Origin: Coniochaeta sp. PMI_546
Taxonomy: Eukaryota; Ascomycota; Sordariomycetes; Coniochaetales; Coniochaetaceae
NCBI GenBank assembly: GCA_021432605.1
Contig: MU271148.1
Location: 627,362-691,361, forward strand
Direction of reading: 5' to 3'
Length of the DNA: 64,000 nucleotides
The notes under the pieces were generated by a model that did no database searches, was not told the DNA's origin, and worked only from the letters and a program-made list of their open reading frames with translations. Both the position numbers and the translations under genes were made by a program. Below, piece by piece: positions 10,779 to 22,906 of the stretch (position 1 is the stretch's first letter; the number at the start of each line of letters is the position of its first letter).

Positions 10779-13700
10779 CTAAAACAACAGCTCATCTATC
10801 GCCCTTATCCGGTGTTTCCGCCGCCTCCTATCCCCTGTGAATCCATCCGATCCACCTCGTGTCCAACACCGCAACCGGTCCCGCAACTTCCCAAAAAGCG
10901 CGTCAACACCTAAGAGCTCGTATCTTGTCCCAGGCCCTGACTGAGTAGACGACATACTTGACCCTCTGGCCGGTGTATTGAGCGAGATCGAGTTCGATGT
11001 GACGACCCAGTTCTTCCTCACATCACGCACGATCTCATTCGCGAACGAGTCCACCTGAGGGTCCAGCTCCCTCCCGCTCTGGAAGACTGGACCCCAGTCA
11101 AAGTCTGTGATGCCGCGACACATGGACGTGATCTGTATACGGCTGAGGGCAGCTTGGGTCCCGGCTTCTGTCTCCTCAATGTGATTATTCCCTGTGACGG
11201 CAGTATACCTGTCTCGCCGGTCTGGATTGTGTAAGACCTCGTCCAGATACTCGCCAGCATCCTCGGCAAAACGCGCCATCGACGCGTACGATTGTTGTAG
11301 CTCAGCAAGACCAGATTCAGGCTCAGAGTATAGGTGAGCGATCAGGCTTGGCTGGAGTATGGCGGCCAGATCCATCAACTGGGCCATGATGTGTACCTGA
11401 ACCTTGATCAATCTACTTTGATCGGAACACCTCAGAGTCCTGAACCAGGTAAGGATATTAGCCAGTAGTGCTGAGACATGGACGAGGTCGGCTCCGCTGA
11501 TCTCCTTCGACAAGATCGACCTTGTAAGGAGGCCGCTCAGCGCCGCCAGGTAGACATCAAGGAGTGGCCAAGCCTCGTATACCTTGGATGTGGCCCAGAT
11601 GATCGCCGGGAGAGCTCGAGTCAAGACAAAGGAGAAAACGTGTCCATTGCTCATGGCACTCTCCAGGATCTTGACCTCTTCATCCAATTTATCATTGATC
11701 AGCGCGATCTTGAAGTTGTTGAACAGATAGTAGAAGAGTTGTGAAATCGCCATCGTATCCCCTTCTCCGAGCCGAACACCGTAGGCTATGATGCCGGCAG
11801 TGTGCAGCTGTGGATCTTCCATCGGTGGCGAGTAGTCCGAACTTGGCTGCGTGAAGAATGAGTCGACAACACAGATACCGACGCCGTGGGACTTGATTAA
11901 GGCGATAATCCGCCGCACGAAATCCATGTACTGCCGGTGTTCGACTGGATCCGGCCGTAACATCGCGAGATCATCCTTCATCTTCTGCATTGCCGACTGG
12001 AGCGTTTTGGCATATTCTTCGCGAAGTTGTCGGCCACGGGTTGAATCGGCCTCCCGCAAGGCGTATCTCATATGGAAAAGGCCACACGTAAACAGGTCGA
12101 AGTTGGATCGATAGTCTGGGGCGACGCCGGTAAGAACAGTAGCCTGCTGCAAGTAAGGAAGATTCCGCTGCTTGAGGACCCCAGCAAGGTAGTTCTCGTA
12201 CGCCAGAGCTCGGAACGGTTTGACGATCGACACCATCCACAGCTGGAAAAGAGTCGCTCCCACATCCTTGAAGTCGTAGACATGGTTCTTGATGAGTGTT
12301 GCCACGAAGAGAGGAAGAAACTTTCTTTGAGGGCACCCGAGCCTAAGTGGTGACTCTTGAAATAGACCGTACTTGCCGGATGTAAAGTAGTTTGCCGTTC
12401 GCTTGAGAAGTCAGCATAATGGACTGGACCGGGATGGCAAGGGCTGCACTTACGGTGAAGCCTGAATGGATGAATCGGCAAGCCACCCGGGCAGAAAGCT
12501 TGACTGTCTTCTCTATGTACCGTACCAGCTCGCTCGAACATCCGCCTTCTGCAGCGGGCAATTCCAACATCGTCCGACCTAGAGAGAAAAGCTTTTCGGC
12601 GAGATTATGGTCGAGTAGCTAGGGACTATGTCAGTACGGATCCATCGAAACTAGACCTAAGAACCTACCAGAGTGGCCTCTTCCAAGTCCTGAGAGTCTG
12701 TCATGTCTGTCGAATCACTCGAGTATTGCACTTCGGCCGCCTTCTCCACTCTCGAGACATAATGCTCAAGCATGTCGACGGCAAGGTTGACTACCGTCCA
12801 GTCGAGGTCCCGAGACGCGAAATCCAACCGCGTGAAGATCTGCTGCAGTTGGTCTGCAAGGTATTAGCAAAGTCAACGGTTAGTAGTGGCGTCGACCACT
12901 CACAGATATTCAAAGCATAGGTGGCAACCTTGATAGGACCAGCTAGTTTCAGAACCTCAAAAGAGGCTTTGACGGAGACGAAGAGCATGTCCATGGCTAC
13001 CGCGCGGTTCTGCTTGACCATAGAGTCGATAATTTCCTCTCCTATCTTCGGACCGTCCTTGGGCAAGGCCAAAACTTGTTGTTGAATGTCAGAAGCGGCG
13101 GACAGGTACTGCTCTAGGACCTGCTGGAATATGTTGTTCTGCCACGACACAAATGGTTTGAAAGCCGCACTACCTTCGCCGGAAGACACGACAAACCGGG
13201 CAAGCTGGCTCCAGGCGCGCATATTGATAAGACACGCTTCTTTGTGTGAGCTTCCAGGCACGACCAGCTTCTCGATCAGACGCACCGCTGGACGAAGTTC
13301 TGGCGGCGCCGCCCAGAAGAGGGTGCACAAGAGGTCGTGATGGTTTCTAAGCGCCGCAAGATCGCGTTGGTGGACTGTGTCCTCCTTGTGATATTGCCGA
13401 TTATGATTCGGGAGGGTGCGAGCCACTAGGTTCTTGATATCGTTCGTTAGCCCGAGCTTCTTGAGCCGCTGTATGACCAATGCAAGAACTTTGAGGAAGA
13501 TATGGAAGCAGCGGTCCTCCAAGTCAATGGCCAGGGACGGATTTCCACTCAGTTCCTCGAGGAAGCGGGGGGACTTATACGCTTCCTCATTCCTCAGATG
13601 AGATAAGTTCTGTGACCCGAAGAAATCAAACCATGTGCCGATGATGCCTGCACATTTTCGCCAACCCCACTCCTGCACGAGGTAATGACAACGAGCTGCT

Positions 13701-16700
13701 AGTGCCCTGCAATACTCATTGAAGCTTGGCGGCTGCCGCGGATTCTCCATGTAGAGGTTGAAGACACGCTTCAGAAGCTTCTGTGGGAGCGTCCATCCCT
13801 CAACCGGAGAGGTATGTCTCGTCCCGGACTTCACTACGCCGAAGTCGTCAACTTCGGTCAAGGGTAGGAGGGTGAACATATCCCGCCAAAGGCCTTCGAA
13901 GACAGTGACGTTGGACCCAGAAATGATGTTTGATTCTGCCATCATTGTATGTGCAACATCCCAGAACGAAGCTCTTGGTATTTGGGCATTCTGCAATACT
14001 CTCATCAGAACAACCCACGAGTTGGCGGAGATACAATCAGATCGCACGCCACGCTCACGGGCAGAAAGACGCTGTAAATCACCATAGAGCGTCCGCAATT
14101 CTTCCAGACCCTTCGCCAAAAGACTCGTGATGCATGATTTCGCCGTTCGGGTGAGGAGTAACTCAACCTGGGATCTTAGTGACATCCTCGAACTAGAGAT
14201 ACGATGCACAGCCTGCATGACCAATGTCATATAAGTCAGGACTTCGACAAGGCTGTCATTCCTCGACTGTGCTATGCCGGAAGACGATTCCCGCGCTTCG
14301 TCGATCCTCTTCAGAAATCCATCAAACACCTCCATGCTCCGGCAGATGAAAGACTTTTCCGTGTCATCATCTATAAAGCTCATAGAGTTTACAGTGTAGG
14401 TTAACAGAAATGCCGCAGCTTCCCGGGGCTTTGCGTCCTGAGAAGGTGTTTCGACGGTTTGTGGGGAGAACAGTTGCTCAGCGACCCAGTCAACAAGGAT
14501 ACCCAGTTCCGAAGAGACAGTCTCGTCCCAAGGTCCCCATCTGAGGTGCTTGCCATCCATGCTGAAGAAAGACCGTGGTCTGGATTGCCTTGTTCTCTCC
14601 AGGTACAGAGGGTCAGTGATGTTGGTGATCCAATTCGAGCCGACCAAGGATGTGCTGTGAAAGTAGACACCACGATCGAAAGGAAAGACTTCGAAATGAT
14701 AAGTGTATTTAGTACCATAAGGAGCTAGTCCATAAAGTTTGTTCGAGGGATGGCGATCATCTAGCCCCTCGGTCATCACATCCTCGGGTGGCAAGGGATC
14801 ATTGGCATGAATGTAATGCGCAGCTTGCAAGTCGACGGGCTTTGGAAGAACTCGCTTGCGAAACCGTGATCTGACATTTTTTCTTCGTGGAGCAGTATGG
14901 TCCTCTGGGTTCTGGTCAACAGCCTGCTCTGATGCCTGCTCATTTCCTGGGTTGGCCAAGCGAATTGATGCCCACTGTTGCTCCAGACAAACGGAAGATG
15001 TGCTCGAAGCCTTCCGAGCGTTGCGAAATACGGCATCCAGCGCACGCTTCCTCGCATGAAAGCCGACACGATCCGGTCGGTCATCTTCCTCGGTCTCAAG
15101 CTGAGCCGGATGAGCACTCCAGCTGTGTGACTTTGTGGCCGATATTGACTTCCTAGGGCCAGTCCGCCGCTTCTGAAGACTCTTGCCGTTATCATCGCCG
15201 AGATTCACTAGGTCGAGACTGTTAGCCCCCGTGTCAGACCGCTGCATGCGTCTAGGATCTCGAGACAGGGTTGGTGACGAGTTGGTGCAAAGACTCTGTA
15301 GAGGTTCTCGTCCGGAGATTTTGTTCTGTGACTTGGATGTTCTGGGACGTATCCTGCCAGACTTCCAGTCCCGCAGAACAGAAAGCGCATCTACGTTATC
15401 CTTCCTGGTGCCGAGGTCAATGTGTTTATGTGTAGGACTGGTTTTACCAAGGTCCTGCCTCCTTCTCGCTGTTCGGGCCGCAATCTTGAGGAATGAAGGC
15501 GCGTTGAGATCCACAACATCCAGGACACTCAAGAGCGGCGGCGTTACGGCTCGTCTGACATGCCTTTGTGCATCAGATGACTTGTGTGATGTACTGCGCT
15601 TCTGTTTGACCTTCGCTAAGGTCGTGGGTGCCTTGGAGGTCTTGCTGATCGTTCGCTGAAGGACATCTGAGATTCTAGGCTGTTTTCTCGTCGCGCCAAT
15701 TTGACCTTTGAAGGTATTCTTTTGCGTCGTCTTGCGCCTCTTTGCAGTTGATGGGGATGCGAGGGAAGATCGATTTCTCTTCGTCCCCACAAGCATCCTA
15801 TCGATTAAATCTTCCTCGATGACTGTGCCAGCATCGTCATGATCAGACCAGATTACCAGAGATGACTCATCCGGTGAGCTTTGCCTCCTCGTCGACATTG
15901 GTTGTATAGTCGTAGCTTCATCATCATCTGAGTCATGTGATAAGACATGCTCTAAAATAGAAGGCGGATGTTTATTGCTGGACGCCTTGCGTATTGCAAC
16001 TCCGCGTCTCGGGTGCGCGGGGCCCGGTGAAGGCTCCGGTGATGGCCGGCTTTTTCGTTTCGCTCCAGGAGTTTTCTGTTGGTCTATCCTGAGCCATGAT
16101 GCAGGCAATACTCCTCGGATGCGCTTTCCGTTCCGCCTGATGACCTCAGAACCGCTCTTTGAGCTACTATCACTCAAAGACACCTCAGAATCACTAGAGT
16201 CATCATCGCCATTTTGATTCGTCAGGTCGACCACCGGGGGGGAAGGTCTGCTTGAAGTGGTATCAATGCGCGGAAGCACAGCTAGCAAGCCAATGGAATC
16301 CCCATGCCGGGTGTTGGGAAAGCGAGGAGTGCTCCCAAGATCTTGGGAAGGAGCAGAGAAACCGCCCGCCAAGGGTGATGAGGGAGGCAACATCCATACA
16401 TCCATATCATGACTGACCGGCGGCGAGGAGACGTCTCCCACTGTTGTTGTAAGCCTGTTAACACGTTTGCTTTGAGGCAGCAGCTTCGCAGAGAGCTGAC
16501 GCTTCAAAGTCCGGGCCTTCGGTTTGGGCGGTCGACGGACAAGTTCTTCGATTGAGGGAAAGTCGTCCTCCAAGACGCTCGTGTTGTCTGTTCTTTCGGC
16601 TTCACTCATTTGGCTGCTTGTATGGAGTATATTTCGGGGGGATGTCCTTGGCGGTGACGGCGAAAACGCGAGCACGTCTTGACTATCATCCATGCCATCG

Positions 16701-17695
16701 AATAGAAGAGGTTGGCTCTCATCGTTTCCGCTTCGATCATTAGCCAGCTCCTGGCTTGATTCGTCCTCGAACTCATGATCCTGTGAGTCTCCGCCGTCGA
16801 TCCTTCCAACATCACTAACCTCGGCCGCAAGGACCCTGATGGGCTTTACGCCATGAGACTTCATGACATGGGCATATTGCACACTCTCCAGGAGGTAGGG
16901 ATGTTGTTGAATGGGCTTCCTCGGTCGAAGTGACCGTATTCCTCGTGTAGGAGCTTCCGCCAAACCAGGATCAATGTTGCCATCGGATGTGGTGCCTAGT
17001 GATATTCCTAGTGATGAGGCTCCAGACTTCCTTGGAGCTGGAGTGCGTGATGAGGAAGCTTGGTCGGCCAGGCCTTGGTCTGGCACAGAATAACCCGAGA
17101 GGGGTGCTGTTATTGTAACGTACGGCGTCGATATCTCGTCCTCCTCAAACATGATGAGGGGTTTTGCAACTGAGGTATTCGCATTGTGTCTAGCCGTGCC
17201 AGCTGTGACTGTGGCTCGAGCTGGGGGTAATATTCCCAGCTCATCAATCCCGTCATTTCCAAGGTTGTCTTCAAGCCGAGGGGGTGATAATGGCGAGAAT
17301 GGCGGTCCATCAAAGTCGGCAGAAGGGTTTGTCTCCCTAGGTGACTTGTGTAAGACCGTCTGCTCGACTCCTTCTTCAGAGACGAGCGGAAGGTCACAAA
17401 TGTCGTTGACTGTCGAATTCGGTTTGCGTGGTCCGGCCGATGATGACCTTCGACTCGTGATTCGTCTGGGAACATTATTATCTTGGTTTCGTTCCTCTGA
17501 AGAGGGATAATCCCATATGTCGTGGGTGGCGGACTCGAGAAGAGGCTTGTTGGGTGGTTGCTTCGGTCCGTTCCAACTGTCGACCTCTTCACTGCCGATG
17601 TGCTTCTCAAGCTGGATTCCGTGCTGGGAATCAGGGCTATCGAAGCTCTCGTCGTCCGAATCTGGTACTTCTCCTAGCTCCTTCCAGTTTCGCAT
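10779..17695 (-). CDS. MUS7: Mus7/Mms22-type DNA repair protein, 2254 aa
   Basis: Orthologue of fission-yeast Mus7/Mms22, the substrate adaptor of the Rtt101/Cul4-type ubiquitin ligase used for repair of stalled or broken replication forks. Exons (minus): 12904-17695, 12669-12853, 12454-12618 and 10779-12401. Introns are 12854-12903 (50 bp), 12619-12668 (50 bp) and 12402-12453 (52 bp), all in phase with CTAAC/CTGAC-type branches. The N-terminus MRNWKELGEVPDSDDES is the family signature. About the first 900 residues are Ser/Pro/Arg-rich and disordered, with acidic clusters and basic segments (AKRRKTTQK, GKRIRG). The C-terminal ~1250 residues are a helical repeat-like domain, including FGLAPYGTKYTYHFEVFPF-type sequence near the domain start (here LYGLAPYGTKYTYHFEVFPF). 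It ends in IRAIDELLF. Confidence 0.93.
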
Positions 17696-18019
17696 CGCGC
17701 CAATGTCGCATCATCAGTGTGAGAATGGGGTGAACATGTCGGCAACGAGAGAAATCGGGTCCATGCTGTCCAACAAGCTAGATCTTTTTAAGTGCCTGAA
17801 AGACAAACGCGTCTTTAGAATCGAAGACGCGACGTTGAATGTGGGGTAAGTCTACCAAGGTCCAAGGTACCTTAAAATGTACCTGAGTGGGGTGTGGTCG
17901 CACAGGCCATCTCTGCCTTGTGAGGAACCTTGAAGTCACGACTCACAAGAAAGTATGGTGCTTTACAGATCGGACATGCCTAAACTTGTACACACTATGA
18001 CCATACCATATATATCAAC
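17696..18019. other. Divergent promoter region, MUS7 / microprotein gene
   Basis: About 320 bases between divergent starts. It carries a perfect AAGGTACCTT palindrome at 17864-17873. No gene is seen. Confidence 0.45.
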
Positions 18020-18346
18020 ATGACATTTGCTCGAAAATATCTGCCACCAATCCTTGCCGTTGCATTGGGCATAGCTAATGGTTGTACAGCCTGTTTCTGA
18101 AAACTCCAACAGTCATGGATGACGCTAACAACGAGAGCAGGTGTTTATGTTTTCGGGCCTAGCATTGCGGAACAGAAACAAGATGCAATTCAAAGGTATG
18201 CCCAAGCATGCTCGATGAAGCCCTGTGAAGGCGGGCATTGACACGAGCGTAGCACCATAACTCCCCAAAGTCCGCCGGTAGCGGCACCAATACAGCCTCT
18301 TAGCGAAGACGCAGTGTCGTCAGGAAGCAAGAACAAGGGGCAATGA
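18020..18346 (+). CDS. Candidate three-exon membrane microprotein, 69 aa
   Basis: Found by splicing; too short for ordinary ORF calling. Exons are 18020-18080, 18141-18195 and 18253-18346. Introns are 18081-18140 (GTTGTA..GCAG, branch GCTAAC) and 18196-18252 (GTATGC..GTAG, branch TTGAC); phases join exactly to a stop at 18344. The product starts MTFARKYLPPILAVALGIAN, then GVYVFGPSIAEQKQDAIQ, then a polar Pro/Ser/Lys tail ending SKNKGQ. So it has a short basic N-terminus, one hydrophobic helix (about residues 7-25) and a soluble tail. This resembles the layout of STMP1-type mitochondrial inner-membrane microproteins, but I cannot show homology. The first intron's donor is weak. It sits between MUS7 and the Helo-like gene. 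Confidence 0.55.
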
Positions 18347-18868
18347 AGCTTTTCTTAGGGTTACCGCCGACTTTGTATATATAGACGGGAACGGAAGCAT
18401 TGACTTCTGCGGCAGATTCGCAGTCATAGGCTGACTTTGTCATCGAGCGTAATCTTCAAAACATTTTGACTTGCACGCTCCATGTCAGAATTGACTAACT
18501 CATCCAAAGTTGCACACATGTTTGTGTATTATGGGTATCTCTCCCCTGCGTCTGAAGGAGCAAGTGCTTCGCCCATAGCCAGGGCAACGTCACAGGATTG
18601 GCAGAGCAGCCGATTCCGGGATAAAAGAAAAATCCAAAGTCGAGAGCCATGTGCGATAGAGCGCCCGTCAGAACGCCTCGCCTCGCCTGATTCAGCCATG
18701 GCGGGGCAGTGCGTCAACACCATCCCCAAGTTCAGCTAGAGCTTCCCCGTCCTTCTTGACAAGCTTCGCAAGTCACCAAGGGAGCCAACCAGGCGAACAT
18801 GGATTGAATCGGATTGAAAATTGCTCTCATGCTTGACGGAACTCATCCTCTGAGGTGAACCCGTAGCG
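18347..18868. other. Intergenic region before the Helo-like gene
   Basis: About 520 bases separate the microprotein stop and the next start. Nothing recognisable beyond generic promoter sequence. Confidence 0.45.
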
Positions 18869-20998
18869 ATGGATCCCCTAAGCATCACAGCCAGTGCCTT
18901 GGGCCTCGCCGCACATGTTCTACGGACAGCATTCTTCGTGAAGGAAGCTATCGACCAGCTTCGAGATGCGCCCGAAATCACGCACGACATCGAGGATGAT
19001 ATCATGATCACCCAAGCTGCCTTGCGACAAGTCGAAGCGGCACTTGGGCACGACCCTCAAGCTATTTGGCGTTTCCGTCTTGATGATGTTTTCGACGTTT
19101 CGGTCAAAGGTTGTCTTGGTACGCTGCAGCGTATCGACGCCGAGTTTGAAAGCTTCTTTGGCCGTGATGATTGGCGCGCTCGGCTTGGGATATGGTGGAA
19201 CAGTGGAGAGATACGCCGTCTCCTCGGTAGACTGGAAGCGAAGAAAGGAGGTCTAATGCTCTTGGTGCAGGCCTTGAGTTTGTAGGTCATACCGAACGCG
19301 ATTCACGGTAACTTGCTGACAGATTTGCTTGGCAGGCGCTCCGTGCAGGAAATGCAAAACCTCTTACAACAGAACAGGGCGACGCTCGACATTGCTCGCC
19401 AAGGTCTTGAAGACATGGTTCCCTCATACCCTGCTTACAAAGACGAAGTCTTAGAGTCGGTAGCTTCCGAGCTTGCTTCAGACGATAGCGTCCTGGGGGA
19501 CCGAGACTCTGTTATCAGCCACACTCGCTTTCCCTTCGATGATATCTGCTTCGGAACCAAGGCGTACCAGCGCGCCGTGGCCAGAGTGTCGTCAAAGAAG
19601 GCGCATCAGCCGACGAAGAAAGGTTCGGTGCCAGTCCGTGATTCGTGTCTGCCCTCCGCCGGCGATAGCGAGACAGAGACAGAGAGTGAGCCATCTAGCG
19701 AAAAGGCGACCATAACGGCGCCTGCGGTGGTTGAAAGTGCTGTTCATGAAGCAGTGTGCTTGAGACTACAGGAAGCTGAAGCTCGCATTCGGGCCCTCGA
19801 AGCAAAAATCCAACAAGAGGCGACCGAAAAAATCGGAGATCAAAGCCCAGGGGTTTCACTCAAGAATGAAGTGCTGCAGGAGCAGCTACTGCTCAGTGAA
19901 CTGGTCCGCGAGGTGTCCTCTACGTCTGAAGCTATGGATTACGCCAAGGTAGGGGCAGTCGATGAGCACGCGGGGGCACACGAAGATGGAAAAAACAATG
20001 ACAAGCCTAGTAACTTGCAATCGGAACGCTACGATCATCACGATAAGTCGGACATTCCCTTTCCGTTGAGATATGTGCCGTACCAGCCCGAACGTCGTGG
20101 GCTCAGCCCAGTTCCGGAAGTTACGGAGTATACAGCAGGACACACCAGACACACCAAAGCGGCTCTCGACTGTCTTGGGACGCATACGATCGATTCTAGT
20201 GGACTTGCGAAAGCAAAACAAATTGCAAATGACAGTGGCCGGGGAGACCGCAGCCGTCGACGGCCTACGATACAGGACGATGACGGCGAAGGCAAAAGGA
20301 TAACAGATAACGGCGGCCCATTCCTGACATCCATGGTAGGAAAGGATCACGACGGTTCAGCTTCAGGTTCCGCTGAACCAGTCATAAAACCAAACAGTAC
20401 GCACAAGATCACCAGGTCACAGACGTCACTTTTGATAGAATATTTCGAAGGTGGAAAAGGAAAGGCAAGCGGAGATGTGCGCAAGCCATCCGTGAGGGTC
20501 AGACTTACGCCCACGCCAAAGCGACAGACCGGGCTACACCAGCAAGGTATAGCTGTCACCAAGAGACAGCCCCTGCATGGAGACGGCGACAGACATCACT
20601 TACCTAGCGAAATCTCCGCCATTCCCCCAGATACGTTTCTGGATGGATCGGGCACAGGCCGCAGTAAACATAGCCTTGATCCGACTGCTCCAAAAATCCG
20701 AGACAGATTAGCTGCAGACGGAAGGTTAAAGCCTAAAGAGCCGAGAGCACGCAAAAGCAGAAGCAGGTCGTCCAGCCTAACAGAATCTGCGCAACGCGCC
20801 CAAGGCAGAACTAAGACAAGCCATGCCAGAGCCACATCGCTAGCGGGAAGGGAGGTGCCCCTTATCGCGCCAAACCCGAAGCTACTGGAAACGGTGGAGG
20901 ATGCGATCAAGAGACTCATTTTGCCCGAGCTGGATGCGGTGAAGCGCAGACAGAAGAAGAGGATGGAACCAGAGGTAGCAAAGTGCGAGGATCAATAA
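18869..20998 (+). CDS. Fungal STAND-type N-terminal (Helo-like) domain protein, 691 aa
   Basis: Exon 1 is 18869-19281 and exon 2 is 19336-20998, split by a 54-bp intron (19282-19335, GTAGGT..GCAG, branch GCTGAC). Splicing joins LLVQALS to LRSVQEMQNLLQQN. The N-terminal ~200 residues start MDPLSITASALGLAAHVLRT, the hallmark of the fungal N-terminal/Helo-like domain that heads many NLR-like STAND proteins. They continue with amphipathic helices (about residues 20-60 and 130-170). The rest has no NACHT, NB-ARC, ankyrin or WD repeat that I can see. A coiled-coil-prone stretch (EAEARIRALEAKIQQEATEK, about residue 290) is followed by a long charged, disordered region rich in Ser, Arg and Lys. The C-terminus is basic (VKRRQKKRM). 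A role in cell death or self-recognition is only suggested by the domain. Confidence 0.8.
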
Positions 20999-21607
20999 GA
21001 TGCTCAAAGACAATGATGGACTCTCAGACTACGAGACAGTCTCCAGAGCATCTGTCCAGAGCATCTGTCAGCGCTGTTACACCGAATGGGGGCGAGCGAA
21101 TGGATGTCATCATAATAGTGCCTTTGACGAGTGACGAGGATTCTTGTCATCGATTCAGATATTGCACAGCGTATGACAGCAACTTTAAAAAACACACGAT
21201 GTCACTATCATAATCATTTACTATGTATACGAGAGCGTGCCCAAAGGAACAGAAATACACCGAGCTTTCAGAAATACCACTACGATCACGTGCAAGGGAT
21301 TGGCTGAATGACAACATCTCGATAAACATTGGACATTGGTATCCGGTCACGTGATGCTACTCAACCAGTTTTCGGTTAGCCGAGCTGGCAGGAGCTTTCG
21401 GGTGCAGCTTTGCCATCATACGATGTGGAACTTGCAGGTACCCAAAAAAACCTCTCCCTGACGACTTCATCAAACAACCACGCCAACCACACCGATCCTA
21501 CTTTCCTCAACGTCCACGGCGACCGACCGACATCCTTCGTCTGCTCCTAGGTAGCGACAAAGCTCATCAATTGGACCCATCTCCCCTCTGCCACCGAGAA
21601 ATCAACC
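20999..21607. promoter_or_regulatory. COX5 promoter region with CACGTG and CCAAT elements
   Basis: This holds CACGTG at 21287-21292, the palindrome TCACGTGA at 21347-21354, and ATTGGCT (reverse CCAAT box) at 21299-21305. E-box/Cbf1-type and HAP-type sites are typical of fungal respiratory genes. The C-rich stretch at about 21475-21600 looks like a leader. Motif-based only. Confidence 0.45.
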
Positions 21608-22408
21608 ATGCTTCGGACAACTTCAACGACCGCGAAGGTCCTCCGCACAGCCGTCGCCCGGCCCGCGACCTCCGTACTCTGCCGAGCTGCCTCGACACAC
21701 GCGATCTCCAAGCCGACTCTCGCCAACATTGAGAAGAGATGGGAGGGCATGCCGCTGCAGGAGCAGGCCGAGCTGTGGATGGCTCTGCGCGACCGCATGA
21801 AGGAGAACTGGGCTGAGCTGACCCTCCACGAGAAGAAGGCTGGTGAGTTATTTCGCCTTAGAAAGTCATTTTACGCAGCCAATTGCAATTCCGGGACAGC
21901 CTCGGTGCACTATCTATCCCTTCAAGTCCCTTTCGGGGTGTCAATTGGGCTGCTCAATTGTAGCTGAAGCTCGGATTGACGAAGTGAGAGGTGGATTGAG
22001 CAACCTAACTCAATAATGTGTCATCACCTCACAACAATACTTGGCTGACCTTCATACCCTCGCTACAGCATACTGGATTGCCTTCGGTCCCCACGGTCCC
22101 CGCGCCGAGCCCCCCGCCAACGAGGGCCGGAAGGTCGCGCTCTACACCGCTGTCGCCGTCGGCGTCAGCTTCATCATCTTCGCCACGATGCGGTCGTTCG
22201 CCGGTCCTTCCCCTCAGACCATGACCCGCGAGTGGCAAGAGGCTTCGAACGAGTACCTCAAGGTACGACACCACCGGTACATTCTTCCTGTCGCACAACT
22301 GAAGCTAACTCGCAACCATAGGGCCAAGGAGCCGACCCCTTCACCGGTGTCTCGTCCGAGGGCTACAAGGGCAAGGGCCAGATCCAGTCGCCTCCCAAGA
22401 GTGCTTAA
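21608..22408 (+). CDS. COX5: Cytochrome c oxidase subunit 5 (Cox5/COX4 family)
   Basis: Nuclear-encoded subunit of respiratory complex IV, inner mitochondrial membrane, 171 aa, the same length as Neurospora Cox5. Exons are 21608-21842, 22069-22262 and 22322-22408. Introns are 21843-22068 (226 bp, long for this window) and 22263-22321. A matrix presequence (MLRTTSTTAKVLRTAVARPA, Arg/Ser/Thr-rich) precedes ANIEKRWEGMPLQEQAELWM. The core AYWIAFGPHGPRAEPP leads into a single transmembrane helix (VALYTAVAVGVSFIIFATM, about residues 101-119). It ends with MTREWQEASNEYLK and a short glycine/lysine-rich tail. CCAAT and E-box motifs upstream fit respiratory control. Confidence 0.97.
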
Positions 22409-22906
22409 TCGTAGCGGAGGATTCCCTTTGTCGATAGAGAAGTTGGATGCTCATCATGGCCGGCATCGGTCCATGTACAAAACTGGAACTAGATGGGAGG
22501 AGGACGCTGGAGGCTTGTCTCGTTGGGGGCGGGGGGCAGATCAGAGAGAGGCTGGTTTGGTGTATATAATGTACAACGACGACAATGCAACAACCTTTTT
22601 CTTTGAGTCACATACCGAGAAACTCTCAAACTTGGAGACCATACGCGTCTTTCGGCCAAGGATCGTTCCTGACACTTTCGGCTCGTCTTGTTTAATCCGC
22701 TCTTCTTAGCTCGGCACGGAGAGGACAGTCCAGGATGCGAAGAGGCATATCGGAAGACAACAAATACTTTTTACTGCCGGTCGCTAGTGCTTTTACCAAA
22801 GAAATCGACCATTATGACGCAAACGTACCCTGCCCTGCCTGCCTTGGTTTCTCTCGTCGAAGTGCAGTGCTCCTCTTACGCACAGAGACTATTTCCATGT
22901 GTCGAC
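22409..22906. other. Convergent 3' region, COX5 / glutamate decarboxylase
   Basis: About 500 bases between two converging stop codons. Short open frames here continue from COX5 intron sequence or are random. No separate gene is supported. Confidence 0.45.

Noticed and set aside
12791-12903. Reading MUS7 exon 1 through to its stop as one 1634-aa protein
   Set aside because: The tail after ALNI is intron sequence; splicing at 12903/12854 restores a frame that continues into the conserved C-terminal exons.
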